Positions 1 through 9,900 of a stretch of 64,000 nucleotides of DNA are shown piece by piece (the first letter of the stretch is position 1; each line of letters opens with the position of its first letter). The position numbers and the translations under genes are program-made. Source of the DNA: Streptomyces misionensis (lineage in GTDB: Bacteria; Actinomycetota; Actinomycetes; Streptomycetales; Streptomycetaceae); the NCBI RefSeq assembly GCF_900104815.1, contig NZ_FNTD01000004.1:6137001-6201000 (forward strand). The letters are read 5' to 3'. The notes beneath the pieces were generated by a model. It saw nothing but the letters and a program-made list of their open reading frames with translations. It had not been told where the DNA came from and did no database searches.

Positions 1-276
1 AGCGACCTGGACACGCGCTTCCACGTCCTGATCGCCCGCGCCTCCGGCAACCACCTCATCTCCACCCTCACTGCCGCCGTGCGCGAGTCGGTGCGCCCCA
101 TGATCCTCCAGGCGCTGGAGGGGGCCGAGGACTGGCCGGCCACGGCCGAGGCCCTGAACGACGAGCACGCCCGGATGCTGCGCCTGGTGCGCGCCGGCGA
201 GGGCGCCCAGGCCGCCGACGTGGCCGAGCAGCACATCCGCGGCTTCCACGGCGGACTGGTCGGCACCGGGCACTGA
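1..276 (+). CDS. GntR/FadR-family regulator, C-terminal FCD part (5' end outside window)
   Basis: The frame is open from the first base and ends in TGA at 274-276, giving 91 visible residues. They match the end of an FCD ligand-binding domain: an early D-x3-FH segment followed by ASGN, and a late DEH...LRLVRAGEG helix with a further AEQH near the end. These Asp and His residues are the usual metal and carboxylate ligands of FadR/LldR-type regulators. The DNA-binding half lies outside the window. It sits beside a lactate permease and lutABC whose shared upstream gap holds GGTCNGACC sites, so it is probably the lactate-responsive repressor. That role is inferred from context and family. Confidence 0.8.
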   Translation, partial: SDLDTRFHVLIARASGNHLISTLTAAVRESVRPMILQALEGAEDWPATAEALNDEHARMLRLVRAGEGAQAADVAEQHIRGFHGGLVGTGH

Positions 277-333
277 CCCGGCCCGCGGCCGGAAGGCGGG
301 CGCCCCCGGCCGCGGATCGTTACACCCCGTCCG

Positions 334-2004
334 TCAGGGCAGCATCCAGGAGAGCACCGGCGTCGACTGGAGGTAGACCAGTACGCCGAGCAGGGCCAGC
401 ATCGCCACGCTGTAGCCGAACACCTTGCCCAGCAGGACCCTTTCGGAGCCGGGCTGTTCCACCGCGGTCGCGGCGATCGTCAGGTTCTGCGGGCTGACCA
501 GTTTGCCGACCACGCCGCCCGAGGAGTTCGCGGCCACCAGCAGGGTCGGGTCGATGCCCGCGGCCTTGCCCGCGCTCTGCTGGAGGGTGGCGAACAGGGC
601 GTTCGCCGAGGTGTCGGACCCGGTCACGGCGGTGCCCAGCCAGCCCAGGGCGGGGGACAGCAGGGCGAACACCGAGCCGACCGCGGCGAGCCAGGTGCCG
701 ATGGCGACGGTCTGCCCGGACTGGTTCATGACGTAGGCGAGCGACATCACGGTGGCGACCGTGGCGATGGCGCCCCGCATGGTCCGCAGGGTGCTGCCCG
801 CGGCGGCCAGGCCCATGCGGCCCGACATCGGGAAGCGGTCCCGGTCGGCGGCCAGGCCGTAGACGAGCATCACCAGCAGCCCGGCGACGATCAGCAGGGT
901 GCCGGGGTTGCCCAGCACGTCCAGGCTGTAGACGGCGCTGGTCGAGGGGGTGCCGGCGACGGTCAGCAGATGGCCGTACAGGCCGGGCCAGTGGAAGCTG
1001 ACGGCGGCGTTGCCGAGCAGGGCGGGCATGTCGACGCCCACCGTCAGCTTGGCCAGGGCGAAGATCAGGATCACCAGGGCGTACGGCAGTACGGCCAGGG
1101 TGACGCGGCGCCCGGTCAGCGGCTCGGCCTCCACCCGCGAGCGCTGGTCGTCGGGGGTCCGCGGGGTCCAGAAGCGCAGCATCACCACGGCGGCGGCGAA
1201 GCCGATCAGCGAGGCGACCACATCGGTGAGCTCGTACGCGAAGTGCTGGGAGCACCAGAACTGGACGACGGCGAAGACGGCCCCGGTGACCAGGGCGAGC
1301 GGCCACAGCTGGCGGAAGCCGCGCACGCCGTCGACCAGGAAGAGCAGCAGCATCGGCACGAAGAGGGCGAGCACCGGGGTCTGGCGGCCGACCACCGCGG
1401 CGATGTCCTCGGGCCGGATGCCGGTGAGGCTGCCGCCGGTGGTGATCGGGATGGCCATGGCGCCGAAGGCGACCGGCGCGGTGTCGGCGACCAGGACGGT
1501 CACGGCGGCCTTGAGCCTGGGCAGGCCTATGGACATCAGCATGGCGGCCGTGATGGCGACGGGCGCGCCGAAGCCGGCGAGGGCTTCGAGCAGCCCGCCG
1601 AAGCAGAAGGCGATCAGCATCGCCTGGATCCGCAGGTCGCCGCGGCCCACGGCACTGAAGGAGCGGCGCAGGTCCTCGAACCGCCCGCTGACGACGGTGA
1701 GTTCGTAGAACCAGATGGCGGCCACCACGATCAGCATGATCGGGAAGAGGCCGTTCACCAGGCCCTGCGTGGCGGACAGGACGCTCAGGCCCACCGGCAT
1801 CCCGTAACCGAGCACCGCCACGAGCAGTGCGGCGACCAGCGAGCCGAGCGCCGAGTGCAGGGCGGAGCGCCTGGCCACCATGAGGAGCAGGAAGAAGACG
1901 GCCAGCGGGACCAGCCCGAGCAGGGCCGTACCGGTGAGGCTGCCCCCGACGGCATGGGTGTCGGGGGTGTAGGCCGCGAGGACGGCCGGTGGCGCGGTGG
2001 TCAC
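334..2004 (-). CDS. lldP: L-lactate permease
   Basis: Encodes about 556 residues, close to the usual LctP/LldP length, for proton-coupled uptake of L-lactate or glycolate across the cytoplasmic membrane. Many hydrophobic helices run the whole length, with the family stretches FGGLLEALAGFGAPVAI and SSGGVVGKLVSPQNL. The GTG start at 2004 is chosen because GGAGGAG lies about seven bases upstream on the minus strand. An upstream extension to 2133 is arginine-rich and unlike the family. It is divergent from lutABC, which oxidises lactate to pyruvate, so uptake and catabolism share one regulatory gap. Confidence 0.93.
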   Translation of the reverse strand: MTTAPPAVLAAYTPDTHAVGGSLTGTALLGLVPLAVFFLLLMVARRSALHSALGSLVAALLVAVLGYGMPVGLSVLSATQGLVNGLFPIMLIVVAAIWFYELTVVSGRFEDLRRSFSAVGRGDLRIQAMLIAFCFGGLLEALAGFGAPVAITAAMLMSIGLPRLKAAVTVLVADTAPVAFGAMAIPITTGGSLTGIRPEDIAAVVGRQTPVLALFVPMLLLFLVDGVRGFRQLWPLALVTGAVFAVVQFWCSQHFAYELTDVVASLIGFAAAVVMLRFWTPRTPDDQRSRVEAEPLTGRRVTLAVLPYALVILIFALAKLTVGVDMPALLGNAAVSFHWPGLYGHLLTVAGTPSTSAVYSLDVLGNPGTLLIVAGLLVMLVYGLAADRDRFPMSGRMGLAAAGSTLRTMRGAIATVATVMSLAYVMNQSGQTVAIGTWLAAVGSVFALLSPALGWLGTAVTGSDTSANALFATLQQSAGKAAGIDPTLLVAANSSGGVVGKLVSPQNLTIAATAVEQPGSERVLLGKVFGYSVAMLALLGVLVYLQSTPVLSWMLP

Positions 2005-2167
2005 GTAGGTGCTCCTCCATGAGCGACTCCTGCGAGCTGCGCGCCGGTGCGGGGTGCCGCGGGCACCACCGGAACACGCCGGTCCGGGCCCCGCCGGCCG
2101 GCGCGTGACACGGCGCACGTCGCTGAACGGCACTCAGTAGGGCATCGATGACGTCGCATGTCAATAA

Positions 2168-2239
2168 GGTCTGACCGAAACGTGTCCGGAATGATTTCCG
2201 GACCGTGAGCTTTACGGTCGGACCTAGTATGGTCAGACC
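2168..2239. promoter_or_regulatory. Three GGTCNGACC operators between lldP and lutA
   Basis: The motif GGTCNGACC occurs three times in 72 bases: 2168-2176 (centre T), 2216-2224 (centre G) and 2231-2239 (centre A). Each is a 4+1+4 palindrome. FadR-subfamily GntR regulators such as LldR bind TNGTNNNACNA-type sites, which these resemble. The last two are 15 bp apart centre to centre and close to lutA; the first lies toward lldP. The likely ligand is the FCD regulator whose end is at 1-276, which is an inference. Confidence 0.75.
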
Positions 2240-2284
2240 GTACTCGGCTTTTCTCGCGTCCCAGCGTTGTCTCAAGGAGGTGCC

Positions 2285-3061
2285 ATGCGCATCGGACTCT
2301 TCGCCACCTGCCTCGGGGACACGCTCTTCCCCGACGCGGTCAAGGCCACCGCGATCCTGATCGCCCGGCTCGGCCACGAGGTGGTGTTCCCGGCCGGGCA
2401 GACCTGCTGCGGCCAGATGCACGTCAACACCGGCTACCAGCGCGAACCCGTCCCGCTGGTGCGGCGGTTCGCCGAGCAGTTCGGCGATCCGTCGATCGAC
2501 GCGGTGGTGCTGCCGTCCGGTTCGTGCGCGGGCTCGGTCCGCCATCAGCACCCGCTCGTGGCCGAGCGCTACGGGGACGCGGCGCTGCGGGACGGCGTCG
2601 CGACCGTCCGGGCCAAGACCTACGAGCTGTCCGAGCTGCTCGTCGACGTGCTCGGCGTGACCGACGTCGGCGCCTACTTCCCCCACCGGGTCACCTACCA
2701 CCCCACCTGCCACTCGCTGCGCATGCTGCGCGTGGGGGACAAGCCGCTGCGGCTGCTGCGCGCGGTGGACTCCATCGACCTGGTGGAACTGCCCGAGGCG
2801 GACGCCTGCTGCGGTTTCGGCGGCACCTTCGCGGTCAAGAACGCCGACACGTCCGGCGCCATGCTCCAGGACAAGGTGCGCAACGTCCTGGCCACCGGGG
2901 CGGACGCCTGCACGGCCGGCGACTCGTCCTGCCTGATGCACATCGGCGGCGGTCTCTCCCGCATCCAGGCCGGCACCCGCACCCTGCACCTGGCGCAGAT
3001 CCTCGCCTCCACCCGCACCTCGCCCCACGCGTTCCCGAAGACGGAGGCCGCCGCCCGATGA
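2285..3061 (+). CDS. lutA: Lactate utilisation protein LutA, (Fe-S)-binding
   Basis: 258 residues, matching the LutA/YkgE subunit of the LutABC complex that oxidises L-lactate to pyruvate without a flavin LldD enzyme. Two cysteine-rich CCG modules are visible: QTCCGQM near residue 45 and ADACCGFGG near residue 180, with a conserved THPTCH-type segment (TYHPTCHSLRM) between them. The ATG at 2285 follows AAGGAGG by five bases, so the in-frame start at 2267 is rejected. Its stop overlaps the lutB start (ATGA at 3058-3061), indicating translational coupling. Confidence 0.93.
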   Translation: MRIGLFATCLGDTLFPDAVKATAILIARLGHEVVFPAGQTCCGQMHVNTGYQREPVPLVRRFAEQFGDPSIDAVVLPSGSCAGSVRHQHPLVAERYGDAALRDGVATVRAKTYELSELLVDVLGVTDVGAYFPHRVTYHPTCHSLRMLRVGDKPLRLLRAVDSIDLVELPEADACCGFGGTFAVKNADTSGAMLQDKVRNVLATGADACTAGDSSCLMHIGGGLSRIQAGTRTLHLAQILASTRTSPHAFPKTEAAAR

Positions 3062-4626
3062 GCAGCACATTCCTCGGCATGCCCGCCACCCCGCCGCGCT
3101 CCCCGTACGGGACCGGCAACCTGCGGGGCGAGCGCACGTTCCCCAAGGCCGCCCACGACGAGCTGCGCAACGGTCAGCTGCGCCGCAACCTCCACAAGGC
3201 GACCCACTCCATCCGCGCCAAGCGGCTCGCCGTCACCTCCGAACTGCCCGACTGGGAGCGGCTGCGCGACGCTGGTTCGGCGATCAAGGCCGACACCATG
3301 AACCGGCTGCCCGAACTCCTGGAGCAACTGGAACGCAAGGTCACCGAGCACGGCGGCACCGTGCACTGGGCGCGGGACGGCGTCGAGGCCAACGAGATCG
3401 TCACCCGCCTGGTCAAGGAGACCGGCAGCGACGAGGTCATCAAGGTCAAGTCGATGGCCACCCAGGAGACCGGTCTCAACGAGCACCTGGCGGGCCAGGG
3501 CGTCACGGCGTACGAGACCGACCTGGCCGAACTGATCGTCCAGCTCGCGCACGACAAGCCGTCGCACATCCTCGTACCGGCGATCCACCGCAACCGCGAC
3601 GAGATCCGCGACATTTTCCGCTCCGCCATCCCCGGCGTCGATCCGGAACTGGACTCCGTGCCCGCCCACCTCGCCGCCGCGGCGCGGGCGTACCTGCGGG
3701 AGAAGTTCATGACCGTCCCGGTGGCGGTCTCCGGCGCCAACTTCGGCATCGCCGAGACCGGCACGCTGTCGGTCGTCGAGTCCGAGGGCAACGGCCGGAT
3801 GTGCCTGACCATGCCGAAGACGCTGATCACCGTCATGGGCATCGAGAAGGTCCTGCCCCGCTACCAGGACCTGGAGGTCTTCCTCCAGCTGCTGCCGCGG
3901 TCCTCCACCGGTGAGCGGATGAACCCGTACACCTCGATGTGGACCGGCGTCACCCCCGGCGACGGACCGCAGGAGTTCCACCTGGTGCTCCTCGACAACG
4001 GGCGCACCGCCGCGCTCGCCGACCGGATCGGCCGCGAGGCCCTGCACTGCATCCGCTGCTCGGCCTGCCTCAACGTCTGCCCGGTGTACGAACGGGCCGG
4101 CGGCCACGCCTACGGCTCCACGTACCCCGGCCCCATCGGTGCCGTGCTCACCCCGCAGCTGGCCGGCATGGACGCCGCGAAGAACGACCCCAACGGCTCG
4201 CTGCCGTACGCCTCCAGCCTGTGCGGCGCCTGCTTCGACGCCTGCCCGGTGAAGATCGACATCCCGTCGCTCCTGGTCGAGCTGCGGCACCAGCACACCG
4301 AGCAGGCCGGCGCCACCGCCGAGAAGCTGGCGATGAGGACGGCCGCGACGGTGATGAGCCGGCCCGGGCTGTACACCGCGGCGCAGAAGGCGGCCGGGGC
4401 GGGCGGCCGGGTGGTGGCCGGACGCGACCGGAAGATCTCGCGCCTCCCGGCCCCCTTCGACGGCTGGACCGACACCCGGGACCTCCCGGCCCCGCCCCGC
4501 CGGACCTTCCGCTCCTGGCTGGCCTCCGCCGAGGGCGCGGCCGCCCTGCGCTCGGCGGCCGAGGAAGGCGCCCGTCCCGGGAACGACACCGCCCGGCACG
4601 ACTCCCACGAGGAGGGGAACCGATGA
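3058..4626 (+). CDS. lutB: Lactate utilisation protein LutB, LUD domain plus 4Fe-4S
   Basis: 522 residues, the iron-sulfur subunit of the lactate oxidation complex. The N-terminal two thirds form a LUD (DUF162) domain; then come two ferredoxin-like motifs, CIRCSACLNVCPVY around residue 330 and CGACFDACPVKIDIP around residue 385. The C-terminal 100 residues are an Ala/Arg-rich tail. The start overlaps the lutA stop by four bases, and the stop overlaps lutC by four bases (ATGA at 4623-4626), so lutABC is one tightly coupled operon. Confidence 0.95.
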   Translation: MSSTFLGMPATPPRSPYGTGNLRGERTFPKAAHDELRNGQLRRNLHKATHSIRAKRLAVTSELPDWERLRDAGSAIKADTMNRLPELLEQLERKVTEHGGTVHWARDGVEANEIVTRLVKETGSDEVIKVKSMATQETGLNEHLAGQGVTAYETDLAELIVQLAHDKPSHILVPAIHRNRDEIRDIFRSAIPGVDPELDSVPAHLAAAARAYLREKFMTVPVAVSGANFGIAETGTLSVVESEGNGRMCLTMPKTLITVMGIEKVLPRYQDLEVFLQLLPRSSTGERMNPYTSMWTGVTPGDGPQEFHLVLLDNGRTAALADRIGREALHCIRCSACLNVCPVYERAGGHAYGSTYPGPIGAVLTPQLAGMDAAKNDPNGSLPYASSLCGACFDACPVKIDIPSLLVELRHQHTEQAGATAEKLAMRTAATVMSRPGLYTAAQKAAGAGGRVVAGRDRKISRLPAPFDGWTDTRDLPAPPRRTFRSWLASAEGAAALRSAAEEGARPGNDTARHDSHEEGNR

Positions 4627-5261
4627 CCACGACCGCACGCGAGACGGTGCTCGGCCGCATCCGGGACGCCCTGGCCCTGTCCGGGCCGGGGCCGGCCCCG
4701 GCGGTGCCGCGCGCGTACCGCACCGGCCGGACCCTGCCCGGCCCCGAACGGCTCGACCTCCTGGTGGACCGCCTGGTCGACTACAAGGCGACGGTGCGCA
4801 CCTGCACCGCCGACCGCACCGCCGAGGTGATCGCCGAGGCGCTCCGCGAGCGCGGCGCCCGCCGGATCGGCGTGCCCGCCGGCCTCGACGACGCCTGGCT
4901 CGCCCGCTACGACGGCGAGGTCGAGCGCGACCGCGCCGACGTGCCCGCACCCCGGCTGGCCGCGCTCGACGGCGTGGTCACCGGGTCCGCGGTGACCTGC
5001 GCGGAGACCGGCACCATCTTCCTGGACGGCTCCCCGGACCAGGGTCGGCGCGCGCTGTCGCTGGTGCCGGACCTGCACGTCTGCGTCGTGGACCTCTCGT
5101 CGGTGGTGGTCGGCGTGCCGGAGGCGGTGGCCCGGCTGGTCCCGGAGCGGCCCACGACACTGATCAGCGGGCCGTCGGCGACCTCCGACATCGAGCTGGA
5201 GCGCGTCGAGGGCGTGCACGGCCCGCGCACCCTGGACGTGGTGATCCGCACCGACGCCTGA
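4623..5261 (+). CDS. lutC: Lactate utilisation protein LutC, LUD domain
   Basis: 212 residues and a single LUD (DUF162) domain, typical of LutC/YkgG. The conserved segment ETGTIFLDGSPDQGRRALSL sits around residues 125-145. It is the last gene of lutABC and is followed 30 bp downstream by a hairpin shared with the convergent gene. The start is fixed by the ATGA overlap with lutB and an upstream GAGGGG. Confidence 0.93.
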   Translation: MTTTARETVLGRIRDALALSGPGPAPAVPRAYRTGRTLPGPERLDLLVDRLVDYKATVRTCTADRTAEVIAEALRERGARRIGVPAGLDDAWLARYDGEVERDRADVPAPRLAALDGVVTGSAVTCAETGTIFLDGSPDQGRRALSLVPDLHVCVVDLSSVVVGVPEAVARLVPERPTTLISGPSATSDIELERVEGVHGPRTLDVVIRTDA

Positions 5262-5292
5262 CCCCCACGAGGTGCGCGGACGGTGGCCGCAT

Positions 5293-5321
5293 GGCCGCCA
5301 TGGGTGATGTCCATGGTGGCC
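5293..5321. terminator. Hairpin between lutC and convergent membrane protein gene
   Basis: Arms GGCCGCCATGG (5293-5303) and CCATGGTGGCC (5311-5321) pair over 11 bp with one G-T wobble around a 7-nt loop. It sits between two convergent genes and could serve both. There is no clear T run, as is usual in Streptomyces. Confidence 0.6.
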
Positions 5322-5340
5322 CCCGCGCCGACGGCGGGTG

Positions 5341-6768
5341 TCAGTCCCGCCCGGGGCCCCCGGCGGGTACGGCACCGTGCCGGTCCCGCAGCACGAAGTC
5401 GGCGCGTACGACGTCGCCGGAGCCCAGCGGCGTCTGCCGGACCGCCGGCTCCCTGCCCGGCACCGCGGCCACGACGCTGAGGAAGCCCTCGGGCAGCCCG
5501 GTCACGGCGTACTCGCCCCGGGCGTTCGTCAGCGTGGACACCAGCTGGCGGCCGCTGGGCCCCAGCACGGTCACCAGGGCCCGCGGGACCGGCCGCTCGT
5601 GCGGGTCGCGGACCGTGCCGACCAGGTCGGGCTCCGGTTCGCCGAAGCGGTGGCGGTGCGCCGGGAGCGCCGCGGGCACCGGTGCCTCCACCGACGGGTC
5701 GTCCACCGGCGGCTCCTCGACCTGCTCACCGGGTCCCGGCCGGGCCGCGCGCCGGTGCCGCCAGGCGTCCAGGCCCATGAGGAGGGCGCCCACCGCGGTC
5801 CACGCGCAGAGGACCAGGACCGGCCCGAGCATCCCGGCCCCGTCGAAGTAGAGCGCCGAGCGCAGCGCCTCCACGCCGTTGGCCAGCGGCATCACGGCGT
5901 GCACGAACCGGAAGAACGGCGGGAGCATCGCGGCGGGCGCGGCGCCACCGCTCGTGGGGATGCTGAGCACGATGAAGAGCGTCATGCCCACCGCGGGGAA
6001 GAACCGGCGGGCGAAGGGGGCCAGGCCGGTGCCGAAGGTGGCCACGGACGTCGTCAGCAGGAAGGCGACGACCAGCGTCATCGGGTCGTGCGGCAGGTAT
6101 CCGAGGCCCACGCCGACGGCGTAGCCGACGAGGCTGAACAGCGCGGAGACGCCCAGGATGGCCAGCAGCTTCCTGCGCCGGTCGAAGGAGGCCGCGCGCA
6201 GCAGGGTGGTGGCGAGGATGTAGCCCGGCACGTTCCACGCGATGCCGAAGTAGACCAGGGTGGTGCCCATCCGGTCCTTGCCCACCGTGGGGGCGACGTC
6301 GTGGACGGCGAGCTGCCCGGACCGGTCCCCGGCGGCCTGGGTGAAAGCGGTGGTCAGCGCCTGCTCCAGCAAGGCGCCGTTCGCCTTGGCGACGAACAGC
6401 ACGGGACGCTGCCCGGGGACGAAGCCGGCCACCGCCGTCCGGTCGCGCACGGCCCGGCGCGCCGCCGGCGCGTCGCTCACGGCCGTGACGTCGAAGCCGC
6501 CCGGCTGGGTCCGCTCCAGGACGGCGTCCACGTCGTGGGCCGCCTGGCGGCCCGCCACGACCACGTGCGCGTGATGGGGCTGGGGAGAGTGGAGCGCGGG
6601 GGCGAAGCAGAACAGGAAGCCCAGGAAGAGGACGGCCGGGAACCAGACGGCCTCGGTCAGGGTCCTGGCCCAGGGCAGCCGGGCCGGCCGCGCCGCCCGG
6701 TCGCCGTGCCGCTGTCCGTCGTCCGCCACGTCCTGTTCCCCGCGCCTCTCAACCGGGGCGCCCGCCAC
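5341..6768 (-). CDS. ABC-2-type membrane protein with C-terminal carboxypeptidase-regulatory-like domain
   Basis: 475 residues. An N-terminal anchor helix (about 38-60) is followed by a periplasm-like segment, then five or six helices (about 190-350), the arrangement of ABC-2 permease/YhgE-type proteins. Residues about 385-460 form a carboxypeptidase-regulatory-like beta sandwich (GTVRDPHERPVPRALVTV). No ATPase partner is adjacent. The GTG at 6768 has no Shine-Dalgarno; a GTG at 6729 follows GGGGAAC and may be the real start. The substrate is unknown. A TGTAGNCTACA palindrome lies just upstream. Confidence 0.75.
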   Translation of the reverse strand: MAGAPVERRGEQDVADDGQRHGDRAARPARLPWARTLTEAVWFPAVLFLGFLFCFAPALHSPQPHHAHVVVAGRQAAHDVDAVLERTQPGGFDVTAVSDAPAARRAVRDRTAVAGFVPGQRPVLFVAKANGALLEQALTTAFTQAAGDRSGQLAVHDVAPTVGKDRMGTTLVYFGIAWNVPGYILATTLLRAASFDRRRKLLAILGVSALFSLVGYAVGVGLGYLPHDPMTLVVAFLLTTSVATFGTGLAPFARRFFPAVGMTLFIVLSIPTSGGAAPAAMLPPFFRFVHAVMPLANGVEALRSALYFDGAGMLGPVLVLCAWTAVGALLMGLDAWRHRRAARPGPGEQVEEPPVDDPSVEAPVPAALPAHRHRFGEPEPDLVGTVRDPHERPVPRALVTVLGPSGRQLVSTLTNARGEYAVTGLPEGFLSVVAAVPGREPAVRQTPLGSGDVVRADFVLRDRHGAVPAGGPGRD

Positions 6769-6794
6769 GGGTGGTGGGCGCGCTCACATTTATT

Positions 6795-6805
6795 TGTAGC
6801 CTACA
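6795..6805. promoter_or_regulatory. TGTAGCCTACA palindrome upstream of the membrane protein gene
   Basis: An 11-bp 5+1+5 palindrome lies in an AT-richer patch (6788-6810) that also holds the only plausible -10-like sequence in this gap. It lies 27 bp before the 6768 GTG on the minus strand, a position typical for a MarR/TetR-type operator or for overlap with the promoter. The binding protein is unknown. Confidence 0.4.
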
Positions 6806-6852
6806 TGTAATTCTGCCGGGCCCCGGACGGCGCGAGGCGCCCCGGACACGCG

Positions 6853-6895
6853 AAGGCCGGGCCCCTGGCGCGGTGCGCGCCCGGAACCCGGCCTC
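6853..6895 (-). terminator. Terminator after the GH92 gene
   Basis: AGGCCGGG (6854-6861) pairs with CCCGGCCT (6887-6894), with further GC pairing inside. It starts 11 bp past the GH92 stop on the minus strand. Confidence 0.65.
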
Positions 6896-6905
6896 CCGGT
6901 GCCCG

Positions 6906-9900
6906 TCAGCCCAGCAGTTCCACCTCCGCCAGCGTCGAAGGACGGTCCAGCACCAGCCGGTACGCCCGGTACGAACCCGGCGCCGCGATGGTGAACGCCC
7001 GGGTCTGGCGGTCCCAGGTGAAGGACTCCCCGGAGCGCCGGTCCAGCGTCCGCCACGTCGTACCGTCGTCCGAGCCCTGGAGGGTCCACCCGGCCGGGGC
7101 CCTGGTGTGGTCCGCCGGGGACGTCAGCGTGTACTGGAGCGGCTTAGCGGACCGGCTTGCCGGCAGGGCCACCGAGGTGACCGTCGCCTCCGTCGCCGAG
7201 GTGTTGTCGAACAGCGGGCCGTCACCCTCGAGGATGTCCGAGCGGGGCGTCGGCGCCTTGTCATCCCGGGTGATCGAGACCGGTCCCGCGTCCTTGCCGC
7301 TGCCCCACGCCGAAGGCCGGGGCCCCATGGCGAAGGTCAGCTCACCGCCCTTGGACAGCAGCGAGTGCGGGAGCGAGGTCGACGTCCAGGGACGGCCGTT
7401 GAAGGTCACGCTCTGCACGTACACGTTCCGCGCGCTGTTCCTCGGTGCGTTCACCACCAGGTCGTGGCCGTTCTCCAGGTGCACGGTGGCCTTCTTGAAC
7501 AGCGGGGAGCCGATCGCGTACTCGCCGCTGCCCATGACGAGCGGATAGAAGCCGAGCGCGGAGAAGAGGAACCAGCCCGACTGCTCGCCGTTGTCCTCGT
7601 CCCCGTGGTAGCCCTGCCCGATCTCGCTGCCGAGGTAGAGCCGGGACAGGATCTCCCGGACCGTCGCCTGCGTCTTCCACGGCTGCCCGGCCGCGTCGTA
7701 CATGTACGAGACGTGATGGGCGACCTGGTTGGACTGGCCGAGCATGCCCATGCGCACGTCCCGCGCCTCGGTCATCTCGTGGATGACCCCGCCGTAGGAG
7801 CCGACGAACTGCGGGGAGGCCGTCTCCGGGGTGGCGAAGAACTCGTCCAGCTTGTCGGCGAGCCCCTGCCGGCCGCCGTAGAGGTTCGCCAGGCCCCGGG
7901 TGTCCTGCGGGGCGGTGAAGGCGTAGCCCCAGCCGTTGGTCTCCGTGTAGTCGTAACCCCACACCCGCGGGTCGTAACTCCCGGACTTCACACGCCAGTT
8001 GCCCTGCGCGTCCTTGCCCTGGAAGAAACCCGCCGCCGGGTCGAAGAGGTTCACGTAGTCACGGGCCCGGTTGAGGAAGTAGTCGGACTCCTCCTTGTAG
8101 TGCTTCTCGCCGGTCTTCTCGTACAGGGCCCTGCCCATCTCGGCGATGCCGTAGTCGTTGACATAGCCCTCCATCGCCCACGACAGGCCCTCGGCGGTGC
8201 CGGTGTCGGTGTAGCCGAGGAAGGGCGAGGTGCTCATGCCCTTGCGGCCCACGCCGGACGCCGGAGGAACCACCGTCGCGTTCTTCAGGGCCGCCTGGTA
8301 CGCCGCCTTCGCGTCGAACTTCACGCCCTTCACATAGGCGTCGGCGAACGCCACGTCCGAGGAGGTGCCGGTCATCAGGTCCGCGTAACCGGGGGAGGAC
8401 CAGCGCGAGGTCCAGCCGCCGTCCTTGTACTGCTGCACGAACCCGTCCACCATCGCGCCCGCCTGGGAGGGCGTCAGCAGCGAGTACGCCGGCCACGTGG
8501 TCCGGTAGGTGTCCCAGAAGCCGTTGTTGACGTACACCGTGCCGTCCACGATCTTCGCGCCGGTGTGCGTCGGGGTGTCCTGGCTCTGCATGGGCGAGAA
8601 GGGCGAGGCGTACCGGTTCTCGCCGTCCACCTTCTCGTAGCCCGAGTTGGGGTACAGGTACAGCCGGTACATGCTGGAGTACAGCGTGGTCAGCTGGTCC
8701 GGGGTGGCGCCCTCCACCTCCACCTTGCCGAGCAGCCGGTCCCAGACCCGCTGCGCCCGCGCCTTCACCGTGTCGAAGGAGGTGCCCGGCGGGATCTCCT
8801 GGCGCAGATTGGCCTTCGCCTGGTCGACGCTGATCAGCGAGGTCGCCAGGCGCAGCGTGACGGTGTGGCCGGCGCCCGCGGCGAAGCGCAGATAGCCCTT
8901 CACCCCGCTCGACGCCCCGTCCGTGACCCGCCGGTCGAACTCGCCGTACACGAACAGCCGCGTCGCGCCGGTCGACAGGCCCGACTTGACGTCCGAGTAG
9001 CCGGTGACGGTGCCGTGCTCCTTGTCCAGCGTCAGCCCCGCCTGCTCGGTGACGTTGTCGAACAGCACGCTCGCGTCCGAGCCGGGGTAGGTGAAGCGCA
9101 GCACCGCCGCGTGGTCGGTCGGCGTCATCTCCGCCTTGAGCCCGTTCTCGAACCGCACCCCGTAGTAGTACGGCCGCGCCGTCTCGTTCTCGTGCCGGAA
9201 CGCCAGCTCGCGCGCCTCGCGGCCGGTGTCCGGGGTGCCGGCCGCGGCCGACGGCATCACCTGGAAGGTCTGCCGGTCGCCCATCCAGGGGCTCGGCTCA
9301 TGACTCGCGCTGAACGCCTGGATGGTCGGCAGATTGGCGTCGTTGTTCGCGTGCGCGTACTCGTACAGCCAGCTCAGCGACGAGGCGTTGGTGACCGGCG
9401 TCCAGAAGTTGAAGCCGTGCGGCAGCGCCGTCGCCGGGAAGTTGTTGCCGCGCGAGAAACTGCCGCTGGAGTTGGTGCCGCGCGTGGTCAGCGCGTAGTC
9501 GGACAGGTGCGCCTTCGGCTTCTTTGGCGCCGCCGGCTTCAGCGACACGTCGTCGATCCAGCCGCGGAACTTCGCCGGCCCGCTGGGGGAGTCGTACCCC
9601 ACCAGGATCCGGTCGACCGTCTTCCCGGCCGCCACCGAACCGATCCGCGAGACGACGTTGTTCCACTGGTTGACGTAGAGCGACTTGGCGGCGCCCTGAC
9701 CGCGCGGCGACAGCGGGAAGCCGTGCTGGTCCAGCGCGCCCAGGTCGCTGAGGTAGGTGCCGTCGGTGAAGGCGAGGTCCAGGGAGACGTTGGTGGCGTC
9801 GTAGTCCCGGTCGCCGTCGGCCATCGACGGGAAGACGCGGTACGACAGCTGGGTGTCGCGGCCGACCTTCACATGGACGTCGAACACCTTGTTGTACGAG

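Noticed and set aside
2185..2202. TCCGGA-N6-TCCGGA as a fourth operator in the lactate gap
   Set aside because: Its sequence differs from the three GGTCNGACC sites, and TCCGGA hexamers are frequent at this GC content.
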